DNA of 40,878 nucleotides from a virus (IMGVR_UViG_3300031539_007568:1-40878), one strand, 5' to 3'. Positions 25,710-34,761 are shown, numbered from the stretch's first letter. Made by a program: numbers and translations. The notes: generated by a model from the sequence alone, not told the origin.

Positions 25710-26330
25710 ATGAAAAAATATAGTTATGATGGTAAAGAAGTTTCAAAAGAGTTATTTGAACAAAGTCACGAAAATTACAGAAAAAGTTTTCCTAACCACC
25801 CACTTAGTCATTTAAATGATTATAAACTTAATAGTGGAATATTAATTGAATCTGGTAGTTTATATGGTGATACAATTTATAGAGCATTAAATTTTGGATA
25901 TAAAAAAGTTATAAGTATTGAAATTAATAAAGAACTATTTCATTATGTTAGTAATAGATTTGAATCTGAAATTAAAGAGGGGATTGTAGAATTACATTTA
26001 GGTTCATCAATAGACGTATTACCTAAAATTCTTAAAAATATAAATGAGCCAGTAACTTTTTGGTTAGATGCCCATTTACATGGTAATAGTTTCGGTAAAG
26101 TACATGATGCACCTATAATACAAGAATTAGATATTATTAAAAGTCATAACATAAACAGTCATAATATTTTAGTTGATGATATGCGAATAATTAGAACACA
26201 AGGATGGGGAAGTGGAAATATGGAACAATTAGTAATTGATAAAGTTAAAAATATTAACGATAAGTATACTATAACATATGGACACGGTTTGGTAAATAAT
26301 GATGTTTTAATTGCCGAAAATAATGGATAA
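25710..26330 (+). CDS. SAM-dependent methyltransferase-like protein A (206 aa)
   Basis: The fold follows class I methyltransferases: GILIESGSLYGDTIYRAL (motif I), KVISIEINKEL, VTFWLDAHLHG and HNILVDDMRI. It shares this order with the protein at 27518-28108 (IETGTGEGE, SIEIYDE, FFLDAHFPG, FIIDDLRI), so the two are paralogues. The LDAH block is characteristic of this small family, whose substrates I do not know; sugar or surface-glycan methylation is inferred from the location. Confidence 0.6.
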   Translation: MKKYSYDGKEVSKELFEQSHENYRKSFPNHPLSHLNDYKLNSGILIESGSLYGDTIYRALNFGYKKVISIEINKELFHYVSNRFESEIKEGIVELHLGSSIDVLPKILKNINEPVTFWLDAHLHGNSFGKVHDAPIIQELDIIKSHNINSHNILVDDMRIIRTQGWGSGNMEQLVIDKVKNINDKYTITYGHGLVNNDVLIAENNG

Positions 26331-27030
26331 AATTTGTTTAATTAGACAACCAGCTGGTTTAGGTGATATACTATATACCCAAAAAATATATAAAGATTTA
26401 GTATCAAAAGGATATGAAGTTGTATGGCCAGTAATAGATGAATTTTTATGGTTAAATGATTATTTAGATACAAAATTTATTTCCATAAATAGTGATTTTC
26501 CATTAAAAGAGTATTATAATCAATTTTATGTTTTTAACTATAATAACGGTGATTTAAAATTTATACCATTACAAGATGCTGATAGATTGATTAGTGGTGA
26601 AAGAATTATGGCGTCTAAATACAAATTATATGGTATAGAATCTTCAGACTGGTCTAATTACTTGAAATTCAATAGAAATCATAAAAAAGAGGATAAACTT
26701 TTTTATGAGACACTAGGTTTAAAGGATGGTGAGGAGTATTGTTTAACACTTCGTAATTATGGGAGCCCACCAAATTTTTTAAAATTCCCAATTAACTATG
26801 TAGGTAACCTTAAAATTGTAGAGTTAGATTTTTATGAAGGATTCACATTATTTGATTGGTGTAAGGTTATTGAGAATGCTTCAGAAATGCATTTAATAGA
26901 TTCCTCAATAAATTATATAATTGATTTATTGACATTAAAAAGTGATAGACTATTCTTATACACTAGGAGACCTAATAACTTCTCCGAAATAGATTATATT
27001 TTTAAAACAAAATACACATTTGTAAGATGA
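26323..27030 (+). CDS. GT-B heptosyltransferase-like protein (GT9-like, 235 aa)
   Basis: The opening MDKICLIRQPAGLGDILYTQ is the pattern of GT9 and related GT-B enzymes, in which the loop after the first strand contacts the acceptor. The C-terminal half has IENASEMHLIDSSINYIIDLL, a diverged donor-site helix that in the family reads as the LvtnDsg..Hla block. At 235 aa it is short for GT9 (about 330). I use the ATG at 26323, not TTG at 26311. Both neighbours overlap it. Confidence 0.6.
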   Translation: MDKICLIRQPAGLGDILYTQKIYKDLVSKGYEVVWPVIDEFLWLNDYLDTKFISINSDFPLKEYYNQFYVFNYNNGDLKFIPLQDADRLISGERIMASKYKLYGIESSDWSNYLKFNRNHKKEDKLFYETLGLKDGEEYCLTLRNYGSPPNFLKFPINYVGNLKIVELDFYEGFTLFDWCKVIENASEMHLIDSSINYIIDLLTLKSDRLFLYTRRPNNFSEIDYIFKTKYTFVR

Positions 27031-27518
27031 TAGAAACAATAAGTTATAAAGGAAACGTATACCCAAAATTTCAAACATTAGGTAATGCGTCACAATTTGC
27101 CATACCGTACGCATTACATATTTGTAAAGGTGAGGGTTATGATATTGGTTGCATGAAAAAAGAGTGGTCATTCCCTGGATCTACACCAATAGATTTAAGT
27201 TTTGAAGATGATTATCACGCTTTAAATTTACCAAAAAAGGGGGTTGACTATATATTTTCAAGTCACTGTTTGGAACATATAGATGATTGGGTTGATACCA
27301 TGGATTATTGGTATGAAACCCTAAATAGTGGTGGTACATTATTTTTATATCTACCAGATTATTCACAAGTATATTGGAGACCTTGGAACAACAGGAAACA
27401 TAGAAATATGTTTAACCCACAAATAATAAAAGATTATATGGAAGATAGGGGTTATAAAAATATATTCGTTAGTGAAGTTGATTTAAATAATGCTTTTATG
27501 GTTATGGGGGAGAAATAA
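27027..27518 (+). CDS. SAM-dependent methyltransferase, type 11 (163 aa)
   Basis: GEGYDIGCMKKEW stands for motif I (E/DxGxG), VDYIFSSHCLEHIDDW for motif IV with the common LEH, and LNSGGTLFLYLPD for motif V. This is the core of methyltransferase domain 11 enzymes. Motif I is degenerate: DIGC in place of DvGcG. At 163 aa it is close to the minimal domain. Overlaps on both sides place it in the glycan operon, so sugar methylation is likely. Confidence 0.75.
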   Translation: MIETISYKGNVYPKFQTLGNASQFAIPYALHICKGEGYDIGCMKKEWSFPGSTPIDLSFEDDYHALNLPKKGVDYIFSSHCLEHIDDWVDTMDYWYETLNSGGTLFLYLPDYSQVYWRPWNNRKHRNMFNPQIIKDYMEDRGYKNIFVSEVDLNNAFMVMGEK

Positions 27519-28108
27519 TGGGTAGTATTAGAAGACATAAAGATTTTATAGAATCCATTATTTTTAAAAATAATTTAAAATACTACATTGAGACTGGGAC
27601 TGGTGAAGGTGAGTGTTTATCATATGCAAATACATTACCATTTAATAGATTATATTCTATAGAAATATATGATGAAATACATAAAAAGGCTGTAGAAAAA
27701 TTTTCACAATTTAATAATATCCACATAATGAAAGGTAATTCATATGAGGTGATACCTAGTATTTTAAAAAAAATAGATGGAAATGTTTTATTTTTTCTGG
27801 ACGCACATTTCCCAGGTGTGGATTTCCATTTTGAATCTTTTGGTTCTGAAAAAGATAAAGATAAAAACTTACCGTTAGAAAAAGAACTTAAAACAATTAT
27901 AGAAAACTTTGATACTAAAAATTCTGTATTCATAATAGATGATTTAAGAATATATGAAGACGGTCCTTATACTGGTGGTAATTGGCCTGATAGACATTTA
28001 TATGGTGGTGATAATATAAACTTTATCTACGATTTATTTAATAAAACACATAACATTGTAAAAGATTTTAATGACCAAGGTTATATAATATTAACACCAA
28101 AAACATAA
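27518..28108 (+). CDS. SAM-dependent methyltransferase-like protein B (196 aa)
   Basis: This is the paralogue of the 206-aa protein at 25710. YYIETGTGEGECLSYA is motif I, LYSIEIYDEIHKKA motif II, LFFLDAHFPG and FIIDDLRIYEDGP follow. The TGTGEGE motif here is a better SAM-binding loop than in its partner. One base of overlap joins it to the previous gene. Substrate unknown. Confidence 0.65.
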   Translation: MGSIRRHKDFIESIIFKNNLKYYIETGTGEGECLSYANTLPFNRLYSIEIYDEIHKKAVEKFSQFNNIHIMKGNSYEVIPSILKKIDGNVLFFLDAHFPGVDFHFESFGSEKDKDKNLPLEKELKTIIENFDTKNSVFIIDDLRIYEDGPYTGGNWPDRHLYGGDNINFIYDLFNKTHNIVKDFNDQGYIILTPKT

Positions 28109-28110
28109 GT

Positions 28111-28905
28111 ATGAAAATTTGTTTTAAAACTTGGGTCACCGACAATTATAGGGATATAATAGACATTGATAAATTAACTAATCAGTTAAAGTATTACCAC
28201 CCAGATATACCACATTTTATTTATGGTGATAAAGAAACAAATGAGGATAAAAGTAAATATCCGTGGATGTGGCCGGGGGTTATGATGCCTGTGTCAGCTA
28301 TGAGATATGCTGATGAATATGATTTAGTTATACATGTAGATGGTGATAGTACAATAGTGGGTCCATTAGATGAACTTATTGTTGGTGATTTTGATGTTGC
28401 TAGTGTTAGAAATAATCACTTTGGTGGTGGAGCTGGTATGGGTTCTATAATAACAATAGATGGTATTCCTTGGGATAAATTCCTAAATGTAGGTCTTAAC
28501 GCAACAAATGGTAAAGAATTTTTAAATGAATGGTTAGAAGGTTGTAAAAACGGTACTATTAATGGTAATTGGGATGATGAAAACAATGAACTTAATAGAC
28601 ATTTTTTTAAAGATAAATTTAAGAGTAAAATATTAGATGATGTTGGTACTGGGGTATCATATGGATTAACAAATGTGTTTGGTACTAATACACATTGGGA
28701 TAGTTGGAAAAATCTATATATGAAAGACGGTGAGGTATATCAACTTAACCCTTTGGGTGAGGAGGTAAAAGTAAAAGTATTACATATGGCAGGTGGTGGT
28801 CACGCTAAAAAAAATGTATTTAATGGTCAGAATATGAGACAATGGTTAAATAACTGGGTTAAACCAGAAGTTGCTGAACATATTAAAAAAATATCAAATG
28901 GGTAA
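28111..28905 (+). CDS. GT8-like glycosyltransferase (264 aa)
   Basis: DLVIHVDGDSTIVGPLDEL contains the DxD (DGD) metal site in the arrangement typical of GT8 and other GT-A hexosyltransferases. Near the C-terminus HMAGGGHAKKN resembles the conserved HxxG-x-KPW-type block of GT8. It begins MKICFKTWVTDNYRDI. It is the last transferase before the sugar-nucleotide genes. Confidence 0.65.
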   Translation: MKICFKTWVTDNYRDIIDIDKLTNQLKYYHPDIPHFIYGDKETNEDKSKYPWMWPGVMMPVSAMRYADEYDLVIHVDGDSTIVGPLDELIVGDFDVASVRNNHFGGGAGMGSIITIDGIPWDKFLNVGLNATNGKEFLNEWLEGCKNGTINGNWDDENNELNRHFFKDKFKSKILDDVGTGVSYGLTNVFGTNTHWDSWKNLYMKDGEVYQLNPLGEEVKVKVLHMAGGGHAKKNVFNGQNMRQWLNNWVKPEVAEHIKKISNG

Positions 28906-30217
28906 AAAAGAAGAAATTCTAAATTTAGTTTCAGAATATATAGAAGAAAAAAATAAAAATAAGGAATGGGTTGCTGGTAAGGATTGGGTTCATTATGCCG
29001 GTCCTTTTTTCGATGATAAAGAATATGTTAACTCAATAGGTTCTTTATTGGAGGGATGGCTTGTTTTAAACTCCAGTGGTACTAAATTCGAAAAAAAATT
29101 ATCAAAAATTTTTAATAAAAATTATGGTATTTTAACAAATAGTGGGTCAAGTGGTAACTTACTTATGATGGCGGCGTTAAAATCTAAGAGATTATTTAAT
29201 TTACCAGATGGTACAAAAGTGTTAACACCTATTGCTGGATTTCCCACAACCATTAACCCAATTTTTCAAAATAAATTTATACCAGTATTTGTTGATATAG
29301 AATTAGAAACTTTGAATTTAGATTTAAATAAAACAGAAGAATTACTTAAAAATGATTCAGAAATTAAAGTGATAACATTTGCGCATGTTTTAGGTAACCC
29401 ACCTAACATGGATAAAGTTATGGAATTAGTTGAGAAGTATGATTTAATACTTTTAGAAGATTGTTGTGATGCGTTAGGATCTACTTACGATGATAAACCA
29501 TTAGGTAGTTTTGGTAAAATGGCTTCATGTTCATTCTATCCGGCACATCATATAACTATGGGTGAGGGTGGTTTTGTCTGTATGAATGATATTGAAACTG
29601 AAAGGGTTGTTAGGAGTTTTAGAGATTGGGGTAGAGGTTGTTTTTGTGTAGGTAAAGCTAATGTACTTGAAAATGGTGTTTGTGGGTGTAGGTTTTCTAA
29701 TTGGTTACCATCATTACCTAATGAGATTTTTGATCATAAATATGTTTACGAAGAAATAGGTTATAACTTGAAACCAATAGAATTACAGGCCGCAATGGGA
29801 TTAGCTCAATTAGATAAATTAGAAGAAATTGGTATTTTGAGGAAACGAAATCATAAAAGACTATATGATATATTCAGTAAATATGAAAAATATTTTATAT
29901 TACCTAAAGCACAAGAAAAATCAAATCCAGATTGGTTTGCTTTCTCATTAACAGTTAAAGATGGGGTTAAATTTACTAGAGCGGAATTCTGTCAATTTTT
30001 AGAAGCAAATAAAATACAGACTAGACCTTATTTTGCGGGTAATATTATGTTACAACCAGCTTATACGGGTATGATGGATACTGAGAAAGTAATTAAAGAT
30101 TACCCAGTAGCAAGAAAAGTAACAACCGATACATTATTTTTAGGTTGTAGTCCCATAATAACAATAGAACAATTAGATTATGTAGAATCTATTGTTGATA
30201 AATTTTTTGATGAATGA
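28898..30217 (+). CDS. rfbH: CDP-4-keto-6-deoxy-D-glucose 3-dehydrase (E1, RfbH/DdhC-type)
   Basis: This DegT-fold enzyme removes the 3-hydroxyl of a 4-keto-6-deoxy sugar nucleotide using PMP and a [2Fe-2S] cluster. The lysine that holds PLP in aminotransferases is replaced by His: FYPAHHITMGEGG, His217. The cluster pattern of E1, as I recall it C-x57-C-x-C-x7-C, appears as Cys190-x57-Cys248-x-Cys250, with the last ligand probably Cys262 or Cys264 after a slightly longer spacer. GRGCFC and GYNLKPIELQAAMGLAQL also match E1. I use the ATG at 28898 (439 aa; about 437 is usual). The partner reductase E3 is not in this window. The enzyme opens the 3,6-dideoxyhexose pathway. Confidence 0.92.
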   Translation: MGKKEEILNLVSEYIEEKNKNKEWVAGKDWVHYAGPFFDDKEYVNSIGSLLEGWLVLNSSGTKFEKKLSKIFNKNYGILTNSGSSGNLLMMAALKSKRLFNLPDGTKVLTPIAGFPTTINPIFQNKFIPVFVDIELETLNLDLNKTEELLKNDSEIKVITFAHVLGNPPNMDKVMELVEKYDLILLEDCCDALGSTYDDKPLGSFGKMASCSFYPAHHITMGEGGFVCMNDIETERVVRSFRDWGRGCFCVGKANVLENGVCGCRFSNWLPSLPNEIFDHKYVYEEIGYNLKPIELQAAMGLAQLDKLEEIGILRKRNHKRLYDIFSKYEKYFILPKAQEKSNPDWFAFSLTVKDGVKFTRAEFCQFLEANKIQTRPYFAGNIMLQPAYTGMMDTEKVIKDYPVARKVTTDTLFLGCSPIITIEQLDYVESIVDKFFDE

Positions 30218-31158
30218 AAGTAGTATATATAACTGGTTGTTTAGGTTTTATAGGGTCATATATCACAAGACAATGTTTAGAATTGGGTTGGTATGTTAAA
30301 GGTATTGATAAAATCACTTATGCCGCCAATAGAAATTTGTTAACAGAATTTAATAAATTTGATAATTTCTCTTTTGTACATTGTGACATAAATGATTTAA
30401 AATTTCTATATGATTGTGATTATGTAATTAATACTGCAGCTGAAACACATGTGGGTAATAGTATATCTAGTAGTGATGAGTTTGTTAAATCTAATATTGA
30501 CGGTGTACATAATTTATTAGAATTAATTAAAACACATAGAGGTGAAAATGTTAATAAACCAATATTAATACATTTTAGTACTGATGAAGTTTATGGTGAT
30601 ATAGAAAATGGGGTACATACAGAAACACACCTACTCAAACCAAGTAATCCATATTCAGCAACAAAAGCTGCGGCTGATATGTTAGTTATGGCATGGGGTC
30701 GTACACATAAAGTACCATATATAATTGTTAGACCAACCAATAATTACGGCATTGGTCAGTACGTAGAAAAATTAATTCCTAAAACTTGTAAGTATTTGAA
30801 GTTAAATAAAAAAGTACCACTACATAATAATGGTACACCAGTAAGAACTTGGTTACACGCTCAAGATACATCAAATGCTATAATAAAAATAATTGAATCT
30901 GGTATTACTAATGAGATTTATAATATTTGTGGTGGGTTTGAATAGAGTAATTTAGATACAATAAAAAAAATACTTAAACTTAATCATATAAATGATATTG
31001 ATGCTTATGTGGATTTTTCATGTAGTAGACCAGGGCAGGATATTAGATATGCTTTAGATGATTCTAAATTAAGGAAATTAGGGTGGTCACCACAAAAAAT
31101 ATTTGATGAGGAGTTACCCCAAATAATAAGTTATTATAATAAAAATTTTATATGGTAA
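30214..31158 (+). pseudogene. Sugar-nucleotide 4,6-dehydratase interrupted by an in-frame TAG
   Basis: An extended SDR of the RmlB type: NAD-binding TGCLGFIGS (7-15), the catalytic STDEVYG (Thr123-Asp124-Glu125) and YSATK (Tyr147, Lys151). The TDE triad marks 4,6-dehydratases, which make the 4-keto-6-deoxy sugar that E1 needs. Codon 244 (30943-30945) is TAG. The same frame then continues for 70 codons as SNLDTIKKIL...CSRPGQDIRYALDDSKLRKLGWSP, the normal C-terminus of the family, and stops at TAA overlapping the next ATG by 7 nt, as other junctions here do. TAG ends at least five other genes in this window, so it is not fully reassigned. Choices: recent nonsense mutation, sequencing or assembly error, or readthrough. 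At 243 aa the short product would lack the C-terminal substrate domain. Confidence 0.8.
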
Positions 31159-32909
31159 AAATAAGTGATATAATAACCGAATTTTTAATTAAAAACAATA
31201 TTAAAGTTGTTTTCGGTATTATAGGTTCAGCTAACTCTCATATATATGATTCAATACACAAACAAGGAGATATAAAATTAATTTCAGTTCACCATGAACA
31301 AGCGGCTGTTATGGCTATGGGAGCTTATTATAGAACTACTGGTAATTTATCTGTAGCATTAGTTACTGCCGGTGGAGGATCTTCAAATGCCTTTACTGGT
31401 ATACTGTCTAATTGGGCCGATTCTATACCAGGTATTATAATTTCTGGACAAGAACAATCTTACTATATAGAACAATATGACGATATGAGAATGTATGGTA
31501 TTCAGGGTTATGATTCTGTTAAAACATATTCTAACCATACAAAACTATCTGTAAGAATTAATAAAGATAATCTATATAAAACTTTTCATGAGGCATTTAC
31601 TATAACACAAGAGGGTAGACCAGGTCCAGTATTTTTAGAAATACCGTTTGATGTACAAGGGCAAAAAATTATTGAGCAGCCAATAAAACCATACACTAAA
31701 ACTATAAATAATACTGAAAGTACTATAAATCACGTTACAGATATAATTAATCTACTTAATAAATCAAAAAGGCCATTAATATTAGGTGGTCATGGTGTTA
31801 AGTTATCTAAATCGGAAGTTATTTTTAAAAATTTTGTTGAAAGACACGGAATACCAACTATGTTGAGTTGGTCAGCGATAGATTTATTACCTAATGAAGA
31901 CCCAAATAATTTTGGAAAGTCTGGTGTACAAGGTCAAAGATCATCAAATTTTATTATCCAAAACTGTGATTTATTAATTGTATTTGGTAGTAGATTATCA
32001 TTATTACAAAGTGGATATTCTAGAGATGATTTTGCCCCAAATGCTAAAATAATTCATATAGATATTGACCCTAAAGAAACTAAAAAGTTTAATGGGTTAA
32101 ATATAAATCATGACGTTAGTTTAATCTTAGAAGAACTTAATAAGTCTAATGATATTAAAATAGAAATTAATGACTGGGTTACATATTGTAATACAATACG
32201 TAATAAATTCCCGTTAGTGATGCCAGAACATTTAAGTGATTCAAATAATTCATATACTTTTATTGATAAATTTTCAGGATTAGTTCCAGACAACTATACA
32301 ATAGTGACTGATATGGGTACGGCTTTGTTAAGTGGATTTTATGGATTTAAATTAAAACCCAATCAAAAAATGTTCACCTCACTTGGTTTGGGTGAAATGG
32401 GTTATGGTATCGCTGCCGCTGTTGGTGCTGGGTTTGGATCTAATCCAGTAATGTGTTTAAATTGTGATGGTGGTATGATGATGAACTTACAAGAACTACA
32501 AACTATTAAAACACATAACCTACCAGTTAAAATTGTTATCTTCAATAATGATGGGTACTTAATGATTAAACACACACAGAAGATGTTATTTGGTGACAAT
32601 AGAACATGTGTTGATAAAAATACAGGGGTAGAGTTACCGAATTATAAAAAAATAGCTTCAGCTTTTCAATATTCTTATTATACTGAAGATCAAATGGAAG
32701 AATTTTTTAAAGATGATAATCAAGCTATTATAGAAATTTTCATGAATCCAGAACAGGAATTTATACCAAAAGTTAAAGGTATTAAAAATTTAGATAATAC
32801 TATTACCGCTGGATTATTAGAAGAAATGTCACCACTATTACCAATAGAGGATATTGAATATTCCATGGAATCTAGGATTAATAAACGAAGTAGAAATATT
32901 ATAAGATGA
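31152..32909 (+). CDS. Thiamine diphosphate-dependent enzyme, YerE/acetolactate synthase-like (585 aa)
   Basis: Three domains are seen: an N-terminal pyrimidine-binding domain with the catalytic Glu49 (HHEQAAVMAMGAY), a middle domain, and the ThDP domain with CDGG...NND (Asp439, Asn466), where the first Gly of the usual GDG is Cys. This is the acetolactate synthase/pyruvate oxidase superfamily. In sugar clusters such enzymes, such as YerE for yersiniose, decarboxylate a 2-oxo acid and attach the acyl group to the 4-keto carbon of a deoxysugar nucleotide. Its place right after E1 and a dehydratase supports that role; plain branched amino-acid synthesis is less likely. The donor may be pyruvate or a longer 2-oxo acid made by the next genes. 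Confidence 0.8.
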   Translation: MVKISDIITEFLIKNNIKVVFGIIGSANSHIYDSIHKQGDIKLISVHHEQAAVMAMGAYYRTTGNLSVALVTAGGGSSNAFTGILSNWADSIPGIIISGQEQSYYIEQYDDMRMYGIQGYDSVKTYSNHTKLSVRINKDNLYKTFHEAFTITQEGRPGPVFLEIPFDVQGQKIIEQPIKPYTKTINNTESTINHVTDIINLLNKSKRPLILGGHGVKLSKSEVIFKNFVERHGIPTMLSWSAIDLLPNEDPNNFGKSGVQGQRSSNFIIQNCDLLIVFGSRLSLLQSGYSRDDFAPNAKIIHIDIDPKETKKFNGLNINHDVSLILEELNKSNDIKIEINDWVTYCNTIRNKFPLVMPEHLSDSNNSYTFIDKFSGLVPDNYTIVTDMGTALLSGFYGFKLKPNQKMFTSLGLGEMGYGIAAAVGAGFGSNPVMCLNCDGGMMMNLQELQTIKTHNLPVKIVIFNNDGYLMIKHTQKMLFGDNRTCVDKNTGVELPNYKKIASAFQYSYYTEDQMEEFFKDDNQAIIEIFMNPEQEFIPKVKGIKNLDNTITAGLLEEMSPLLPIEDIEYSMESRINKRSRNIIR

Positions 32910-33766
32910 AAATAAAAGCCGCCATTTTAGGTACTGGAAATATTGGTACTGATTTATTGATAAAGGTATTAAAAACAGATTTTATTGAATTAGTTGCCTT
33001 TGTAGGCCGTAGAGTTGATTCTGATGGTATGTTAGTTGCTAAAAAACATAATATAAACATATCAAATCTTGGTATAAATTATTTTATTGATAACCCAAAT
33101 TGTTGTGATGTTGTATATGATTGTACAAATGCGGCTGACGCTAAAATACATTCTAAAATATTTGAATCACAAAATATAAAAGTTATAGATTTAACACCAG
33201 CTAAGGTTGGTGATATGTGTGTTCCCGATATAAATAGTGAGATAATACTAACAGATAATAATGTAAATATGATTACGTGCGGTGGTCAAGCATCAATGCC
33301 TATGTTACATTTAATATCAAAACATTGTATTGGGACTGAATATATAGAAGTAGTTTCACAAATTGCCTCTAAAAGTGCCGGAATGGCGACAAGAATTAAT
33401 GTAGATAACTACATATATACAACACAAAAAGCTATAACAAAATTTACGGGATGTAATAATTGTAAAGTGATACTAAATTTAAATCCAGCTGAACCTTGTG
33501 TTGATATGCAAACAACAATTTTCATAAAAGCTAAAGAAATTAATTTTGATAACCTATTAGAAAGGGTGTTAGAAAAAATTGAGGAGTTAAGGGAATATAT
33601 ACCAAATTATGAATTAATATTACCACCAACATTAAATAGTAATGGTGTTATGGTTTTAAGTGTAAGGGTTAGAGGTGTTGGTGATTATCTACCAGAATAT
33701 GCGGGAAATTTAGATGTTATAAATTGTGCCGCAATTAAAATAACTGAAAAATTATTAGACAGATGA
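32906..33766 (+). CDS. Acylating acetaldehyde dehydrogenase (MhpF/BphJ type)
   Basis: NAD-binding GTGNIG (9-14), the catalytic Cys125 in TCGGQAS, SQIASKSAGMATR, and NLNPAEPCVDMQTT together define this family, which interconverts acetaldehyde, CoA and NAD+ with acetyl-CoA and NADH. It normally forms a complex with the aldolase encoded next door, passing the volatile aldehyde between active sites. The 4-nt overlap fits that pairing. In meta-cleavage pathways they degrade aromatics, but nothing else of such a pathway is here; running in reverse they would make acetaldehyde for aldol chain extension. Length (286 aa) is slightly below the usual 300-315. Confidence 0.88.
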   Translation: MKIKAAILGTGNIGTDLLIKVLKTDFIELVAFVGRRVDSDGMLVAKKHNINISNLGINYFIDNPNCCDVVYDCTNAADAKIHSKIFESQNIKVIDLTPAKVGDMCVPDINSEIILTDNNVNMITCGGQASMPMLHLISKHCIGTEYIEVVSQIASKSAGMATRINVDNYIYTTQKAITKFTGCNNCKVILNLNPAEPCVDMQTTIFIKAKEINFDNLLERVLEKIEELREYIPNYELILPPTLNSNGVMVLSVRVRGVGDYLPEYAGNLDVINCAAIKITEKLLDR

Positions 33767-34761
33767 AAAAAATTATTATAACAGATTCTAGCCTCAGAGA
33801 CGGTAATCATAGTGTTAAACATACAATTAGTTTAGATAGTATTGAGAGATATTGTCAATTCGCTGATAATGCCGGTATACCGATTGTAGAAGTTGGTCAT
33901 GGTAATGGTTTGGCAGCCTCATCATTATTAATAGGTAAATCACCCAACACAGATAAAGAAATGTTAACTATAGCAAGAAAAACACTTAAACATTCAAAAT
34001 TAGGTATACATACAATTCCAGGGTTAACAACATTAAATGACACAAAAAAAGCTATAGATTATGGTGTAGATGTGTTTAGGGTCGCCACACATTGTACTGA
34101 GGCGACACTATCTAAATCACATATTGAATATTTAGCTAAAATAAATAAAACAGTATATGGGGTATTAATGATGAGTGCTCTTATAGATGCCGACGAACTA
34201 GTTAATCAAGCTAAAATAATGGAAGATTACGGAGCTGAAGCCATTATTATAATGGATTCTACTGGTACCTACTTACCAAATGATGTTAAAGAAAGAATTA
34301 CTAAATTAAAATCAAATACAAAAATTAAAATAGGTTTTCATGCACACAATAATTTAGGGTGTGCTATAGCCAATTCATTAATAGCTGCTGAATATGGCGC
34401 TGATTTAATTGATGCATGTATTAGAGGATTTGGTGCTGGAGCCGGGAATGCACAATTAGAAATGTTAATACCAGTACTAGAAAAAAGTGGTTTTGAGTTG
34501 GGTATTAATTTTGAAGATACAATTAAAGAGGCGGATAAAGTTATGGATTATTTAGTACCGTCACACCCAATATCTACCCCAATAAATATTTTAACTGGGT
34601 TAAAGAAATTGTTTTCTGGTTTTGAAAAACCAATTATTAAAGCATCTAAATTATATGGTATTGAATACTCTTCTTTAATATTTGAATTAGGGAATAGAAA
34701 ATTAGTTGCTGGACAAGAAGATTTAATATTAGAGGTAGCTGAAAAATTGAAAAATAGATGA
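33763..34761 (+). CDS. 4-hydroxy-2-oxovalerate aldolase-like protein (MhpE/DmpG type)
   Basis: A TIM-barrel HMGL-like aldolase. SSLRDGNHSVKH (Arg12, Asp13) corresponds to the TLRDGmHavrH active-site strand, VEVGHGNGL and GFHAHNNLG (His193, His195, metal ligands with Asp13) follow, then GFGAGAGNAQLE and RKLVAGQEDL near the end. These enzymes cleave or form 4-hydroxy-2-oxo acids: pyruvate plus aldehyde. Next to the dehydrogenase and the TPP enzyme, the synthetic direction would give a longer 2-oxo acid donor for sugar branching. TLRDG has become SLRDG. Length is normal for the family (about 340). Confidence 0.88.
   Translation: MKKIIITDSSLRDGNHSVKHTISLDSIERYCQFADNAGIPIVEVGHGNGLAASSLLIGKSPNTDKEMLTIARKTLKHSKLGIHTIPGLTTLNDTKKAIDYGVDVFRVATHCTEATLSKSHIEYLAKINKTVYGVLMMSALIDADELVNQAKIMEDYGAEAIIIMDSTGTYLPNDVKERITKLKSNTKIKIGFHAHNNLGCAIANSLIAAEYGADLIDACIRGFGAGAGNAQLEMLIPVLEKSGFELGINFEDTIKEADKVMDYLVPSHPISTPINILTGLKKLFSGFEKPIIKASKLYGIEYSSLIFELGNRKLVAGQEDLILEVAEKLKNR

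Noticed and set aside
28898-30217. DegT-type sugar aminotransferase
   Set aside because: The PLP lysine is replaced by His and iron-sulfur cysteines are present, so the dehydrase (E1) call is better.
30214-31158. Full reassignment of TAG to an amino acid in this phage
   Set aside because: Genes ending at 10928, 22111, 22877, 25706 and 36529 use TAG at sensible ends next to the following start, so a complete recoding is not supported; only local readthrough remains possible.
31152-32909. Acetolactate synthase for branched-chain amino acids
   Set aside because: No regulatory subunit, reductoisomerase or dehydratase gene is present; context is entirely sugar chemistry.
1319-34269. Excess of GGTACC palindromes (at least 15 seen)
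   Set aside because: More than base composition predicts, but many come from Gly-Thr and Gly-Val-Pro codons in fibre and enzyme genes; no spacing pattern or intergenic clustering was seen.
32906-34761. Aromatic-compound degradation by the dehydrogenase/aldolase pair
   Set aside because: No ring-cleavage, hydrolase or hydratase gene is nearby; the overlap with sugar genes makes a glycan role more likely.
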